DNA from: CAZMMV01 sp964567475
Lineage (GTDB): Bacteria; Bacillota; Clostridia; Tissierellales; Tissierellaceae
Assembly (NCBI GenBank): GCA_964567475.1
Contig: CAZMMV010000016.1
Span: 1-26,635 of the forward strand
DNA length: 26,635 bases
Reading direction: 5' to 3'
Within the stretch, counting starts at the first letter, position 1. Each line of letters opens with the position of its first letter. The notes under the pieces were generated by a model. The model was not told the DNA's origin. It made no database searches and worked only from the letters and a program-made list of their open reading frames with translations. Made by a program: the position numbers and the translations under genes. Below are positions 1-8,166 of this stretch, in pieces.

Positions 1-143
1 TATAAATTCTTAAAGAATTAAAACTTTACTCCCATGCACTGCTCACAGCAATTAGATCCTAATCACTCTAAGCAATGCACGAATATATTTGTCTAAGGTT
101 CCTGAAACCCTTGATCTAATAACACATTTTGCACCCATCACTA
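1..143. other. unassigned left edge
   Basis: No gene is recognised here. The minus strand carries a 28-codon frame (52-138) without a ribosome binding site. The sequence next to the helicase remnant reads GGGGACGTGTCA on the minus strand, which could be the end of a mobile element, but no second end is in view. A short palindrome (AATTCTT A AAGAATT) lies near position 13. Confidence 0.3.
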
Positions 144-500
144 TTATGACACGTCCCCTGTTGTTGCTACAGCTAAATTTTTATAAGAATTGTACTCTTC
201 TCTTTCTAATCTCAGATCTTCTAATATTTCTTTTTGATGAGAATATGGTTTTAAATCAAAAAACACATAGGGATTATCCTCTTTTTGTTTTATACTAAAC
301 AAGGATTTTAATTCCTTTTTATTGTTTTCATCTGTTGGCTGAAATGTTTGAAATTCGTCATCATTCCAATATGTTTCGAATGTCTTTTTATAACTATCTA
401 TTACATTTTTAGATGTATATTCAGATACTTTATGAATAGCTAGAAGCTCTTTGAATTTTTGATCCTCATAAAAATATGCTCCTCCTTGTCTGAAACAGTT
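144..500 (-). pseudogene. DEAD/DEAH helicase remnant, cut within Walker A
   Basis: One frame stays open for about 118 codons on the minus strand with no start codon or ribosome binding site. It contains KNVIDSYKKTFETYWNDDEF, then LKPYSHQKEILEDL, then YKNLAVATTG. This matches, from memory of the family, the region just before and into the Walker A motif (ATGTGKT) of large DUF3427-type superfamily 2 helicases. Homology stops exactly after the GGG codon at 156-158; the next codons read DVS and a stop, so the conserved GKT is lost. The upstream end is also lost, near the hairpin at 474-536. Both the N-terminal part and the whole ATPase core are missing, so this is a non-functional internal fragment. 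The family name is recall-based; the truncation is directly visible. Confidence 0.7.
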
Positions 501-536
501 TTATTATTTAAACTGTCTACTACAAGGGGAGCATAT
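474..536. repeat. imperfect 63-bp hairpin
   Basis: Outer arms ATATGCT (474-480) and AGCATAT (530-536), middle arms CCTTGT (484-489) and ACAAGG (522-527), and inner arms ACAGTTT (495-501) and AAACTGT (510-516) pair around an 8-base loop. There is no T-run typical of a terminator on either side. It sits at the broken upstream end of the helicase remnant. Two abutting insertion-sequence ends or a small mobile hairpin element would fit; this is inference. Confidence 0.6.
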
Positions 537-585
537 CATTTCAAAAGATTCAAGACCTTTATTTACTAATCTTGCTAAGTTTTAA

Positions 586-1056
586 TTAATTAGTCCTTTT
601 ACTTTTAAGACTATCCATAAAATTTGTTACTTCAGGCATTAACTCCTTTGACATTATGTTTAATATATGGGTAAGAACGTCTATATCTTCTTCTGGAAAT
701 TTTTCAACTACTCTGTCAAGAACAGTCTTTATATACTGATTTCTTACATCATAATATTTATAGAATTTATCAGTAACTTCCAAATAGTATTCTCTTTTAT
801 CATCTTCTGATTGAATTTTATTTACATATCCTTTCCTTGTAAGTTTAGCTACCCTATAAGCCATATTAGGTCCAGATACCTCCATAAATTCAGCTAATTC
901 TGTAATCGTAGGCATTATTAAAGCATTTATAACTTCAACACAAAAAATTTCTGTAGAAGTTAAACTTGCCTCTCTATCTTCAAAACCTTTGAAAATACCC
1001 TTATAAAAATTAAGTTTAAATTTCTTATATATATCATCAAATAATTCACTTAACAT
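586..1056 (-). CDS. MarR-family regulator at tail of fatty-acid operon (FabT-like role)
   Basis: A 156-residue winged helix-turn-helix protein. The recognition region is about residues 49-75 (TITELAEFMEVSGPNMAYRV) and the wing carries DDKREYYLEVT, the usual MarR DxR pattern. The start is supported by GGGTGAG just before the ATG. It follows fabZ by 59 bp in the same direction and is the last gene of the acc-fab operon. In streptococci and relatives a MarR protein, FabT, represses fab genes with acyl-ACP as co-repressor; that role is inferred here from position only. In streptococci fabT sits near the head of the locus, whereas here the regulator is at the tail. The likely target is the palindrome at 11055-11112. 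It could instead act on its own local site at 1072-1099. Confidence 0.85.
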   Translation of the reverse strand: MLSELFDDIYKKFKLNFYKGIFKGFEDREASLTSTEIFCVEVINALIMPTITELAEFMEVSGPNMAYRVAKLTRKGYVNKIQSEDDKREYYLEVTDKFYKYYDVRNQYIKTVLDRVVEKFPEEDIDVLTHILNIMSKELMPEVTNFMDSLKSKRTN

Positions 1057-1071
1057 TAACTCACCCTTATC

Positions 1072-1099
1072 GTTTTATTTACATAATATCAAATAAAAC
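1072..1099. promoter_or_regulatory. 9-bp inverted repeat upstream of the tail marR
   Basis: Perfect arms GTTTTATTT (1072-1080) and AAATAAAAC (1091-1099) flank 10 bases. The repeat lies between fabZ and marR, 16 bp before the marR start. It could be a local operator for autoregulation or a weak stem that processes the transcript. It does not resemble the acpP palindrome closely. Confidence 0.4.
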
Positions 1100-1115
1100 C
1101 CCCAAACTCAAATAA

Positions 1116-1541
1116 TTATTTTATAGCAAATGCTAAATCGGCTATACAACAAACCTCATCTTGAACTTTTGCTGTGGCTTTCCCAAAACCTACACCGCCT
1201 CTAATTTTATCTAGTTTGCAATTCAATATTAACTGATCTCCGGGAACAACTTCTCTTTTAAATTTAGCTGACTTTATTCCTGCAAAAAAAGCAATCTTTC
1301 CACTATTTTCTTCTAAGGACAAAATTGCTACTGCTCCCACCTGTGCCAAGGCTTCTATTATCAATACACCAGGCATTACATGATGCTTTGGGAAATGCCC
1401 TTGGAAAAAATATTCATTTTGGCTTACATTTTTAATTCCTATGGCCCACTTTCCTTCTTCACCATCAATAATTTTATCTACTAATACAAAAGGATACCTA
1501 TGAGGAATTATTTCTTGAATTTGATTGGAATTTAATTTCAT
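1116..1541 (-). CDS. fabZ: 3-hydroxyacyl-[ACP] dehydratase FabZ
   Basis: Dehydrates 3-hydroxyacyl-ACP to trans-2-enoyl-ACP in each elongation round. The 141-residue hot-dog fold protein has HRYPFVLVDKI near the N-terminus, and the catalytic pair is visible as His49 in GHFP and Glu63 in IIEALAQVG. The start chosen is the ATG at 1541, with GGGAGG nine bases upstream; an in-frame upstream extension reads into the end of fabF and lacks family similarity. It begins 4 bp after the fabF stop, which suggests translational coupling. Length is normal for the family. Confidence 0.96.
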   Translation of the reverse strand: MKLNSNQIQEIIPHRYPFVLVDKIIDGEEGKWAIGIKNVSQNEYFFQGHFPKHHVMPGVLIIEALAQVGAVAILSLEENSGKIAFFAGIKSAKFKREVVPGDQLILNCKLDKIRGGVGFGKATAKVQDEVCCIADLAFAIK

Positions 1542-1545
1542 ATTA

Positions 1546-2790
1546 CTAAGCCTCCCAATTCTTAAATAATATAGATGCATTATGTCCACCAAAACCCAAT
1601 GAGTTGCTTAAAGCATATTTTATATCCTTAATTATATAGTCATTCTCTATTATATTTAAATCACATTCTTCATCTTTTATCTTATAATTTATATTTGGTG
1701 GAAGTATTCCCTCTTTCATGGAAATTAAAGTTATTATGGCTTCTATAGCACCACTAGCCCCTAAAAGGTGTCCTGTCATAGATTTAGTTGAACTTACTAA
1801 TATATCTCCGTAGCTTTCTCCAAATAATTTTTTAATAGCCTTGCTTTCATATTTATCATTTAAAGCAGTTGAGGTTCCATGGGCATTTATATATTCTACT
1901 TGAACTTTGCTAATGTCTCCCTCTAAGATTGCATTTTCCATAGCTTTAGCTGCAAAAATTCCATCTTCATTAGGTTGAGTTATATGTCCAGCATCACAAG
2001 TTGAGCCATATCCTAATATTTCACCATAGATATTTGCATCTCTATTTAAGGCATGTTCTAATTCTTCTAAAACTAAAACCCCTGCTCCTTCCCCCATAAT
2101 AAAGCCAGATCTCTCTTTATCAAAAGGAATGCTTGCCCTATCTTTATATGTAGAAGTTGAGAGTGCCTTCATAGATGCAAAACCGCCTATACCCAAGGGT
2201 GTTATGCTAGCTTCTGCACCACCAGCTAATATTATCTCGCTGTAACCCCCCTTTATATTTCTGAAAGCTTCACCTATGGCTGTAGTAGAGCCAGCACAAG
2301 CTGTTACCGGACATATACAGCTACCATTAAACCCAAAATAGCTTGCTATATGAGATGCAGTTAAATTCACTATTGCCATAGGAATAAAAAATGGGGATAC
2401 TTTTTCAAATCCATTTTTTATTCCCCTTATATGTTGATTTTCTATAGTTTCTAATCCTCCAATCCCAGAAGATATATATACTCCTAATCTATCTTTGTCT
2501 AAATCTTGTAAAATTAGTCCACTATTAGAAACTGCTTTTATAGCGGCAATTAATGCAAAAATATTTACTTTATCCATTCTCTTTAAAGATTTACTATCTA
2601 AGTATTCTTTAAAATCTAAATCTTTAATTTCTCCAGCTAATTTGACTTCAAAACCTTCTGTGTCAAAATTTCTTATCTTATCTATTCCGCATTTTGATGT
2701 TTTTATACTTTCCAGTATCTCTTCTAATGTATTTCCTATAGGGGAAACTCCTCCAAGACCTGTTATGACTACTCTTCGCTTATTCATCAT
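1546..2790 (-). CDS. fabF: 3-oxoacyl-[ACP] synthase II (KASII)
   Basis: Condensing enzyme that elongates acyl-ACP with malonyl-ACP. The 414-residue thiolase-fold protein has the full Cys-His-His triad: Cys165 in PVTACAGSTT, His304 in NAHGTSTALND, and His341 in KSMTGHLLGASGA. The C-terminal SNSLGFGGHNAS loop is typical of KASII. Two adjacent ATG codons exist; the first overlaps the fabG stop by 4 bp (ATGA) and has GGGGG upstream at a workable distance. It is the only elongating KAS in the operon, with FabH as initiator. Confidence 0.96.
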   Translation of the reverse strand: MMNKRRVVITGLGGVSPIGNTLEEILESIKTSKCGIDKIRNFDTEGFEVKLAGEIKDLDFKEYLDSKSLKRMDKVNIFALIAAIKAVSNSGLILQDLDKDRLGVYISSGIGGLETIENQHIRGIKNGFEKVSPFFIPMAIVNLTASHIASYFGFNGSCICPVTACAGSTTAIGEAFRNIKGGYSEIILAGGAEASITPLGIGGFASMKALSTSTYKDRASIPFDKERSGFIMGEGAGVLVLEELEHALNRDANIYGEILGYGSTCDAGHITQPNEDGIFAAKAMENAILEGDISKVQVEYINAHGTSTALNDKYESKAIKKLFGESYGDILVSSTKSMTGHLLGASGAIEAIITLISMKEGILPPNINYKIKDEECDLNIIENDYIIKDIKYALSNSLGFGGHNASILFKNWEA

Positions 2791-3527
2791 ATATTCATAC
2801 CCCCATCTATATTAAAAACCTGGCCTGTAATATAATTGGATTCCTCTGAAACTAAAAAGTTAACCATATTTGCCACATCTTCTGGATTTCCAAATCTATT
2901 CAAGGGGATTGCCTCTAATATATTTTCTTTAACTTTATCCTTCAACAGATCGGTCATATTAGTCTTTATAAAACCTGGTGCTACTGCATTTACTCTTATA
3001 TTTCTGCTAGCCATCTCTTTAGCTAAAGATTTTGTCATTCCTATTAATCCTGCTTTGCTTGCAGAATAATTTATTTGTCCTGTATTTCCCCTCAAACCTA
3101 CAACACTAGATATATTTACTATGTTTCCAGAACACTTTTTTGCCATCAACTTAGTTGCTAATTTCATAGTCCAGAAAGCAGAATTTAAATTTACATCTAT
3201 CACATCTTTAAATTCTTTCTCTGTCATTCTAATTAAAAAATTATCCCTTGTAATACCTGCATTGTTTATCAATATATCCAATGTTTTAAAGTCTTTCAAA
3301 AGCTCATCAAAAACCCTCAATACATCTTTTTCCAAGGACATATCTCCTTGGTATACTTCAGCTCTAACACCAAATTTTTCACATTCTTTCTTGGTTCTAA
3401 GAGCCCCTTCTAAATTATTATTATAGTTTATTGATACATTTATTCCAGCCTTAGCTAGCCTTATAGCTATAGCAGAGCCTATTCCTCCTGAAGCACCTGT
3501 TATAAGAGCAATCTTTTTATCTTCCAT
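2787..3527 (-). CDS. fabG: 3-oxoacyl-[ACP] reductase
   Basis: NADPH-dependent short-chain dehydrogenase that reduces 3-oxoacyl-ACP. The 246-residue sequence shows the Rossmann motif TGASGGIG at residues 10-17, the NNAG motif at 88-91, and the catalytic Ser141, Tyr154 and Lys158 (SVVG and YSASK). The C-terminus NYITGQVFNIDGGM is characteristic of FabG. The start overlaps the end of fabD by 11 bp and the stop overlaps fabF by 4 bp, which points to coupled translation. Confidence 0.96.
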   Translation of the reverse strand: MEDKKIALITGASGGIGSAIAIRLAKAGINVSINYNNNLEGALRTKKECEKFGVRAEVYQGDMSLEKDVLRVFDELLKDFKTLDILINNAGITRDNFLIRMTEKEFKDVIDVNLNSAFWTMKLATKLMAKKCSGNIVNISSVVGLRGNTGQINYSASKAGLIGMTKSLAKEMASRNIRVNAVAPGFIKTNMTDLLKDKVKENILEAIPLNRFGNPEDVANMVNFLVSEESNYITGQVFNIDGGMNI

Positions 3528-4449
3528 AATTTTCTACCTCCTTAAGAAGTTCATCTATAGTCTTTTTGGAATTAACTTCATAGACTTTAGCGCTTTTATC
3601 CAGCCTTTTCATAAAACCTTTAATAACACCCTTATATCCTATTTCTATATATAAATCTATATTAAAACCTATCAATTCCTCTAAGGAGTTTTTAAACAAA
3701 ACCCTATGGTTAACTTGCTTAGATAAAGCTTCTCCTATATCTACATTCTCCCTATATTCACCATATAGATTATGGATTATAGGAACCTTAGCTTCTTTAA
3801 ATTCTATGTTTTTAAAAACATCTCTTAGTTTTCCAGAAACATCATCCATATAAGAAGTATGGAAGGCTCCACTAGTCCTAAGAGGTATAACTTTTATTCT
3901 TTCTTTTTTCAAAATTTGCCCTACTTTAGATACTGCCTTTTTCTCTCCAGATATGACAATCTGTCCCTTTGTATTCAAATTAGATATCTGAACCAGTCCT
4001 TTTTCTCCAGATACTTGTTCACAAATACTCTCTATATAATCTAAATCATCGCTTAAAATAGCCAACATAAGAGATTCTATGTTTTTTGAAGCCTCTGCCA
4101 TCTTTAAACCTCTATATCTTACTAGTTCAAGAATGGTTTTTGAATCTATAACCTCGGCCCCATATAAAGCTCCGTATTCACCTAGACTCAAACCCAATAC
4201 CACATCTGGCGTAATTCCCCTGTCTTTTAAAATCTTGGTTATAGCAATTTGAAATGCTACCATTATAGGCTGAGTCCATTCTGTCTGGGATATTAAATCT
4301 AATTCCCCTTCAAACGAATATTCTTTTAAAGGAAAATCTAATTCTATTGAATCATAGAATTTACTTATTTCTGGATAATTTGAATATAATTCCTTACCCA
4401 TGGCTGGAATCTGACTTCCTTGACCACCATATAAAAAAGCTACCTTCAT
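3517..4449 (-). CDS. fabD: malonyl-CoA:ACP transacylase
   Basis: Transfers malonate from CoA to the ACP encoded at the head of the operon. The 310-residue protein has the N-terminal FLYGGQGSQ motif, the nucleophile elbow GLSLGE with Ser88, and the catalytic His197 in GAFHTSYM. The start overlaps the preceding flavoprotein's stop by one base. Length is normal for FabD. Confidence 0.96.
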   Translation of the reverse strand: MKVAFLYGGQGSQIPAMGKELYSNYPEISKFYDSIELDFPLKEYSFEGELDLISQTEWTQPIMVAFQIAITKILKDRGITPDVVLGLSLGEYGALYGAEVIDSKTILELVRYRGLKMAEASKNIESLMLAILSDDLDYIESICEQVSGEKGLVQISNLNTKGQIVISGEKKAVSKVGQILKKERIKVIPLRTSGAFHTSYMDDVSGKLRDVFKNIEFKEAKVPIIHNLYGEYRENVDIGEALSKQVNHRVLFKNSLEELIGFNIDLYIEIGYKGVIKGFMKRLDKSAKVYEVNSKKTIDELLKEVENYGR

Positions 4450-5507
4450 TATTCTCGAAACTCCTTCATTATATCTTCTATTATTTTTTTCACAGAAACA
4501 ATTTCTTCTACCCTATGAACATTACTTCCTGAAAACACCAATCCATTTTCCACATCACCCTTAGCAGCATTAATAAGAGCATCTAATATGCAATAGGGGG
4601 TATCTTTTGGCGAACAAGTTTTCAAACAATTGATACATCTTTTGCTCGGTCTTCTACTTACCTTAATATCTTCTGAGAATTTATTTTTAATAGCTCTTCC
4701 AGGAAGTCCAACCGGACTTTTAATAATAATTAAATCATCCTGTATAGAATTCACTATCATATCTTTAAAATTCGGATGAACATCGCATTCATAGGTCCCT
4801 ATGAATCTGGTTCCTATCTGTAGGCCAGTTGCACCTAAAGCCTTATATGTCTTTAAATCATATCCGTCATATACTGAACCAGCTACAAAAATAGGAATTT
4901 CTACTCCAAACTCCTTCTTTAATCTTTCTACTTCTTCTATAATCTCTATTGCTATCTCTTTTAGAGTCTGGGTGTTTTCTATTTCATCAAATTTAAACCC
5001 TAAATGTCCACCTGCTTTAGAACCTTCTACTATTACAAAATCAGGAAATCTATTATATCTATTGGTCCACAACTTGTTTATTAGCTTAAAAGCTTTTAAA
5101 CTAGAAACTATTGGTGCAATTAACACATCTTCATCTCCGACTAATTCTGGCAACTTTAAGGGAAGCCCTGCCCCAGATATTATAAAATCCACTTTTTCTT
5201 TAAGAGCTTCCTCAATTAACTCTTCATAGTTATTTACTGCTACCATTATATTTATTCCAATTAAACCCTCACCTTTAGATATTTCCCTAGCCTTCTTAAT
5301 TTCCTGTCTAAAAGCCCTTTTATTAGCTGCTAATGGGTTAACATAAAAATCTTCTTCCCTATAACCTATTCCCACCATAGATATGGTTCCCATGCAACCT
5401 TCCTTTGCTACGCTACCACTTAAATTTCCAAGGGATACTCCTACCCCCATTCCCCCTTGGATTATTGGATATTTTATAGTTTTATTTCCTATCTTTAAGT
5501 TCGTCAT
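4449..5507 (-). CDS. FabK/nitronate monooxygenase-family flavoprotein with Cys cluster
   Basis: A 352-residue FMN-type TIM-barrel protein (COG2070-like). It has YPIIQGGMGVGVS at the N-terminus, SGAGLP in the middle and the His168-containing AGGHLG motif that FabK and nitronate monooxygenases share. The phosphate-binding part ALGATGLQIGTRF is intact. Unlike the neighbouring FabK it carries CINCLKTCSPKDTPYC near the C-terminus: Cys291, 294, 298 and 306 in a CX2CX3CX7C spacing, which could bind a metal or an iron-sulfur cluster. The chosen ATG (5507) has GGAGA upstream and overlaps fabK by 26 bp. Its position inside the fab operon suggests a second enoyl reductase or a lipid-related oxidoreductase. 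True nitronate detoxification is less likely in this context. The function is unproven. Confidence 0.8.
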   Translation of the reverse strand: MTNLKIGNKTIKYPIIQGGMGVGVSLGNLSGSVAKEGCMGTISMVGIGYREEDFYVNPLAANKRAFRQEIKKAREISKGEGLIGINIMVAVNNYEELIEEALKEKVDFIISGAGLPLKLPELVGDEDVLIAPIVSSLKAFKLINKLWTNRYNRFPDFVIVEGSKAGGHLGFKFDEIENTQTLKEIAIEIIEEVERLKKEFGVEIPIFVAGSVYDGYDLKTYKALGATGLQIGTRFIGTYECDVHPNFKDMIVNSIQDDLIIIKSPVGLPGRAIKNKFSEDIKVSRRPSKRCINCLKTCSPKDTPYCILDALINAAKGDVENGLVFSGSNVHRVEEIVSVKKIIEDIMKEFRE

Positions 5508-6426
5508 ATATTTTCTCCAATTCCCCTTTGTATTCACCTATTAAACTTTCTAAGATTTCCTCTAAAGTTCTTACTTTATCTATTTGGCCAACAGTAAGCC
5601 CTGCCATAAACGAGCCTTCATTTAATTCTCCATCCCTAACAGCTAGTTTTAAAGCCCCTAATGTATATTTTTCTAGTTCCATCTTATCCATTCCTTTTCT
5701 TTCACCTTCTATATAGGATCTTGCCATCTTATTTTTTATAAGCCTCATGGGAATTCCATTAATTCTACCTACCACTGTAATATTGTTATCCTTTGATTTT
5801 AACAATAATTTTTTATAATCTTTATGAATAGGACATTCCTCTGAAGATAAAAACAAAGTTCCTATCTGAACTCCTACAGCACCTAAAACCTTGGCTGCAA
5901 GCATTTGCTTGCCTGATGCTATACCTCCTGCTGCTATGATAGGAATACCAACCTTTTCCTTAGTCTGATGAATTAAAGTCATAGAGGTCATCTCTCCTAT
6001 ATGTCCTCCTGCCTCATTGCCTTCTGTAATTATTCCATCCACTCCCTGTCTTTCCATCATCTTTGCCATAATAGGACTAGAAACTACAGGAAAAACTTTA
6101 ATATTATTTTCATGCCACATATTTAAATATTTAGATGGATTTCCAGCTCCTGTGGTTACTACAGAGACTCCTTCTTCAACTATAACTTTTGCCATCTCAT
6201 CTAAATTAGGGTTTAATAGCATTAAATTTACCCCAAAAGGTTTATCCGTCAATGTCTTACATACTTCAATATGCTTTTTTAATTCCGCTACATTCATTCC
6301 ACCACTTCCGATAACTCCTAAGGCACCTGCATTAGATACTTTTGCTGCAAATGTACCATCAGCTATATGAGCCATTCCTCCCTGAATTATTGGATATTTA
6401 ATTCCTAATATTTCATTTAATTTCAT
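5482..6426 (-). CDS. fabK: enoyl-[ACP] reductase II FabK (FMN-dependent)
   Basis: Reduces trans-2-enoyl-ACP, the last step of each elongation cycle, using FMN and NAD(P)H. The 314-residue TIM barrel begins with KYPIIQGGMAHIADG, has NEAGGHIGEM with the conserved His142, and has IAAGGIASGKQM plus GAVGVQIGTLF for FMN phosphate binding. Length and motifs match the pneumococcal FabK type. No FabI is present in the window. It follows fabH by 7 bp and precedes a more divergent relative with a Cys cluster. Confidence 0.93.
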   Translation of the reverse strand: MKLNEILGIKYPIIQGGMAHIADGTFAAKVSNAGALGVIGSGGMNVAELKKHIEVCKTLTDKPFGVNLMLLNPNLDEMAKVIVEEGVSVVTTGAGNPSKYLNMWHENNIKVFPVVSSPIMAKMMERQGVDGIITEGNEAGGHIGEMTSMTLIHQTKEKVGIPIIAAGGIASGKQMLAAKVLGAVGVQIGTLFLSSEECPIHKDYKKLLLKSKDNNITVVGRINGIPMRLIKNKMARSYIEGERKGMDKMELEKYTLGALKLAVRDGELNEGSFMAGLTVGQIDKVRTLEEILESLIGEYKGELEKIYDELKDRK

Positions 6427-6433
6427 ATTTCAC

Positions 6434-7348
6434 CTACCATTTCATATAAGCTAAAGACCAAGTCAAGCCAGCACCAAATCCTAAAAGGACTAATTTCTGA
6501 CCTCTCTTTAATAATCCTGCCTTATTTAAATCATCTAATAATATGGGAATGCTGGCTGAGGATATATTACCTACATTTTCTAAATTAGAAGGAAATTTGT
6601 CCTCAGAAACCTGCAAGGCCTTAGCCATACTATTGAGCATTTTTATATTTGCCTGATGGGATATAAAGTAATCTATATCCTTTATATCTATATTGTTTTT
6701 ATCTAAAAATTTTTCAACACTTTTAGGAATTGTTTTTATAGCGAATTTATATACTTGTCGGCCATCCATGTGAAGAAGCTCTTTTGAATATCCGTAATTT
6801 AATGCCTGTATATCTCCCTTCGTTCCTGATGTGAAAAGAGATTTTTCCGCAGATTTAGATAATAAAACCGCCCCTGCACCATCACCAAATAAAATAGCCG
6901 TACTTCTATCTTTAAAATCTATAATATCTGAAAAAACTTCTGCCCCTATTAATAAAGCATATTCTCCTTCTTTTATCAGACTATCCAATAATTCAAGTCC
7001 TGCTACAAATCCACTACAAGCCATATTTATATCTAAAGAATATACATTCTCTCCAAATCCAAAGATTCTTTGGATCTGACTGGATAAGTTTGGAATAGGA
7101 TGAATATGTGTGCAGCTAGCCACTATTATGGTCTTGGTCTTTTCTATTTGTTCTAAAGTTAAATTCAATGATTTTACCGATTCTACTATAATATCTAAAA
7201 TGTTTTCATCTTCCACAAAATGTCTTTTTTTGATTCCAGTTCTGGAACTAATCCATTTATCAGATGTATCCAAAATCTTTTCAAAATAAGAATTATCTAT
7301 TTCTTCTCCAGGAAGATAACTTGCTGTTTTTTCCACTTTTAGACCCAA
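6434..7348 (-). CDS. fabH: 3-oxoacyl-[ACP] synthase III (KASIII)
   Basis: Starts fatty-acid synthesis by condensing an acyl-CoA with malonyl-ACP. The triad is visible: Cys111 in NMACSGF, His231 in SHQANIKML, and Asn261 in NVGNISSAS. At 304 residues it is slightly shorter than most FabH proteins but complete. The start codon is TTG, directly next to the accA stop and preceded by AGGAGG seven bases upstream. No ATG in a better position is available. Substrate preference (acetyl versus branched primers) cannot be read from the sequence. Confidence 0.95.
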   Translation of the reverse strand: MGLKVEKTASYLPGEEIDNSYFEKILDTSDKWISSRTGIKKRHFVEDENILDIIVESVKSLNLTLEQIEKTKTIIVASCTHIHPIPNLSSQIQRIFGFGENVYSLDINMACSGFVAGLELLDSLIKEGEYALLIGAEVFSDIIDFKDRSTAILFGDGAGAVLLSKSAEKSLFTSGTKGDIQALNYGYSKELLHMDGRQVYKFAIKTIPKSVEKFLDKNNIDIKDIDYFISHQANIKMLNSMAKALQVSEDKFPSNLENVGNISSASIPILLDDLNKAGLLKRGQKLVLLGFGAGLTWSLAYMKW

Positions 7349-8164
7349 TTAATTACCTCCTCCTATTTTCCTAAATTTATCCTGTCTTTCCTTTAATATT
7401 TCCTCTGGATTTTTTTTAGTCAATATATTTAATTCTTCTATCAATGCTAGCTTTAATCGTAAAAAATTGCTTTGAAAGCCTTGCATATCAAAACTTATAT
7501 CCTCTTCTATAACTCTATCTGCTATTTTAAATTGTAATAACTCTTCTGAAGTCAGTTTCATCATTTTTGCCGCTTCTCTATACAAAGAAGAATCTTTCCA
7601 AAGAATGGTGGCAAATCCTTCCGGTGATAATATGGAAAACACACTATTTTCCATCATAATTATCTTATTTGCCATAGCCAATGCTAAAGCACCACCGCTA
7701 CCGCCTTCACCTGTAAAAACGGCTATTATAGGAACTTTTAAACTACCCATTTCCATAATATTTCTAGCTATAGCCTCTCCTTGACCTCTTCGCTCCGCCT
7801 CCACACCTGGATAAGCCCCTGGCGTATCTATAAAGGTTATAATAGGTCTTTGAAATTTCTCCGCTTGTTTCATAAGCCTTAATGCCTTTCTATATCCTTC
7901 AGGTTTTGGCATACCAAAATTAAATTTTAGATTTTCTTCTAATCTTTTACCCTTGTTGGTTCCAACAAAGGTAATAGCAACTCCATTTAAATATCCTATA
8001 CCTCCTAAAATACTACTATCTTCACCAAAAAACCTATCTCCATGAAAAAATAAAGGCTCTTCTATAATATTATGAACATAATCTAAGACCTTAGGCCTTT
8101 TTCCATCTCTAGCTAATACAACTCTGTCATAGGGAGAAAGGTTATCTTTATATTTATCTATCAT
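7349..8164 (-). CDS. accA: acetyl-CoA carboxylase, carboxyltransferase subunit alpha
   Basis: With AccD it transfers the carboxyl group from biotin to acetyl-CoA, making malonyl-CoA. The 271-residue crotonase-fold protein starts at the ATG at 8164, preceded by GGGGGA. Typical motifs are SPYDRVVLARDGKRP at the N-terminus, FIDTPGAYPGVEAERRGQGE, and the GEGGSGGALALAMAN oxyanion region. It is shorter at the N-terminus than the E. coli subunit, as in many Firmicutes. An upstream in-frame extension overlaps accD and was not used. Confidence 0.95.
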   Translation of the reverse strand: MIDKYKDNLSPYDRVVLARDGKRPKVLDYVHNIIEEPLFFHGDRFFGEDSSILGGIGYLNGVAITFVGTNKGKRLEENLKFNFGMPKPEGYRKALRLMKQAEKFQRPIITFIDTPGAYPGVEAERRGQGEAIARNIMEMGSLKVPIIAVFTGEGGSGGALALAMANKIIMMENSVFSILSPEGFATILWKDSSLYREAAKMMKLTSEELLQFKIADRVIEEDISFDMQGFQSNFLRLKLALIEELNILTKKNPEEILKERQDKFRKIGGGN

Positions 8165-8166
8165 AT

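Noticed and set aside
89..298. Plus-strand open frame of 69 codons at the left edge
   Set aside because: It has no ribosome binding site and lies opposite the helicase remnant, whose frame gives recognisable protein motifs.
2495..3426. Several plus-strand frames opposite fabF and fabG
   Set aside because: They have no ribosome binding sites and their products look like antisense translations of conserved fab genes.
4449..6426. Recent tandem duplication of fabK
   Set aside because: The two proteins share only family motifs; they differ in length, spacing and the Cys cluster, so this is not a recent duplication.
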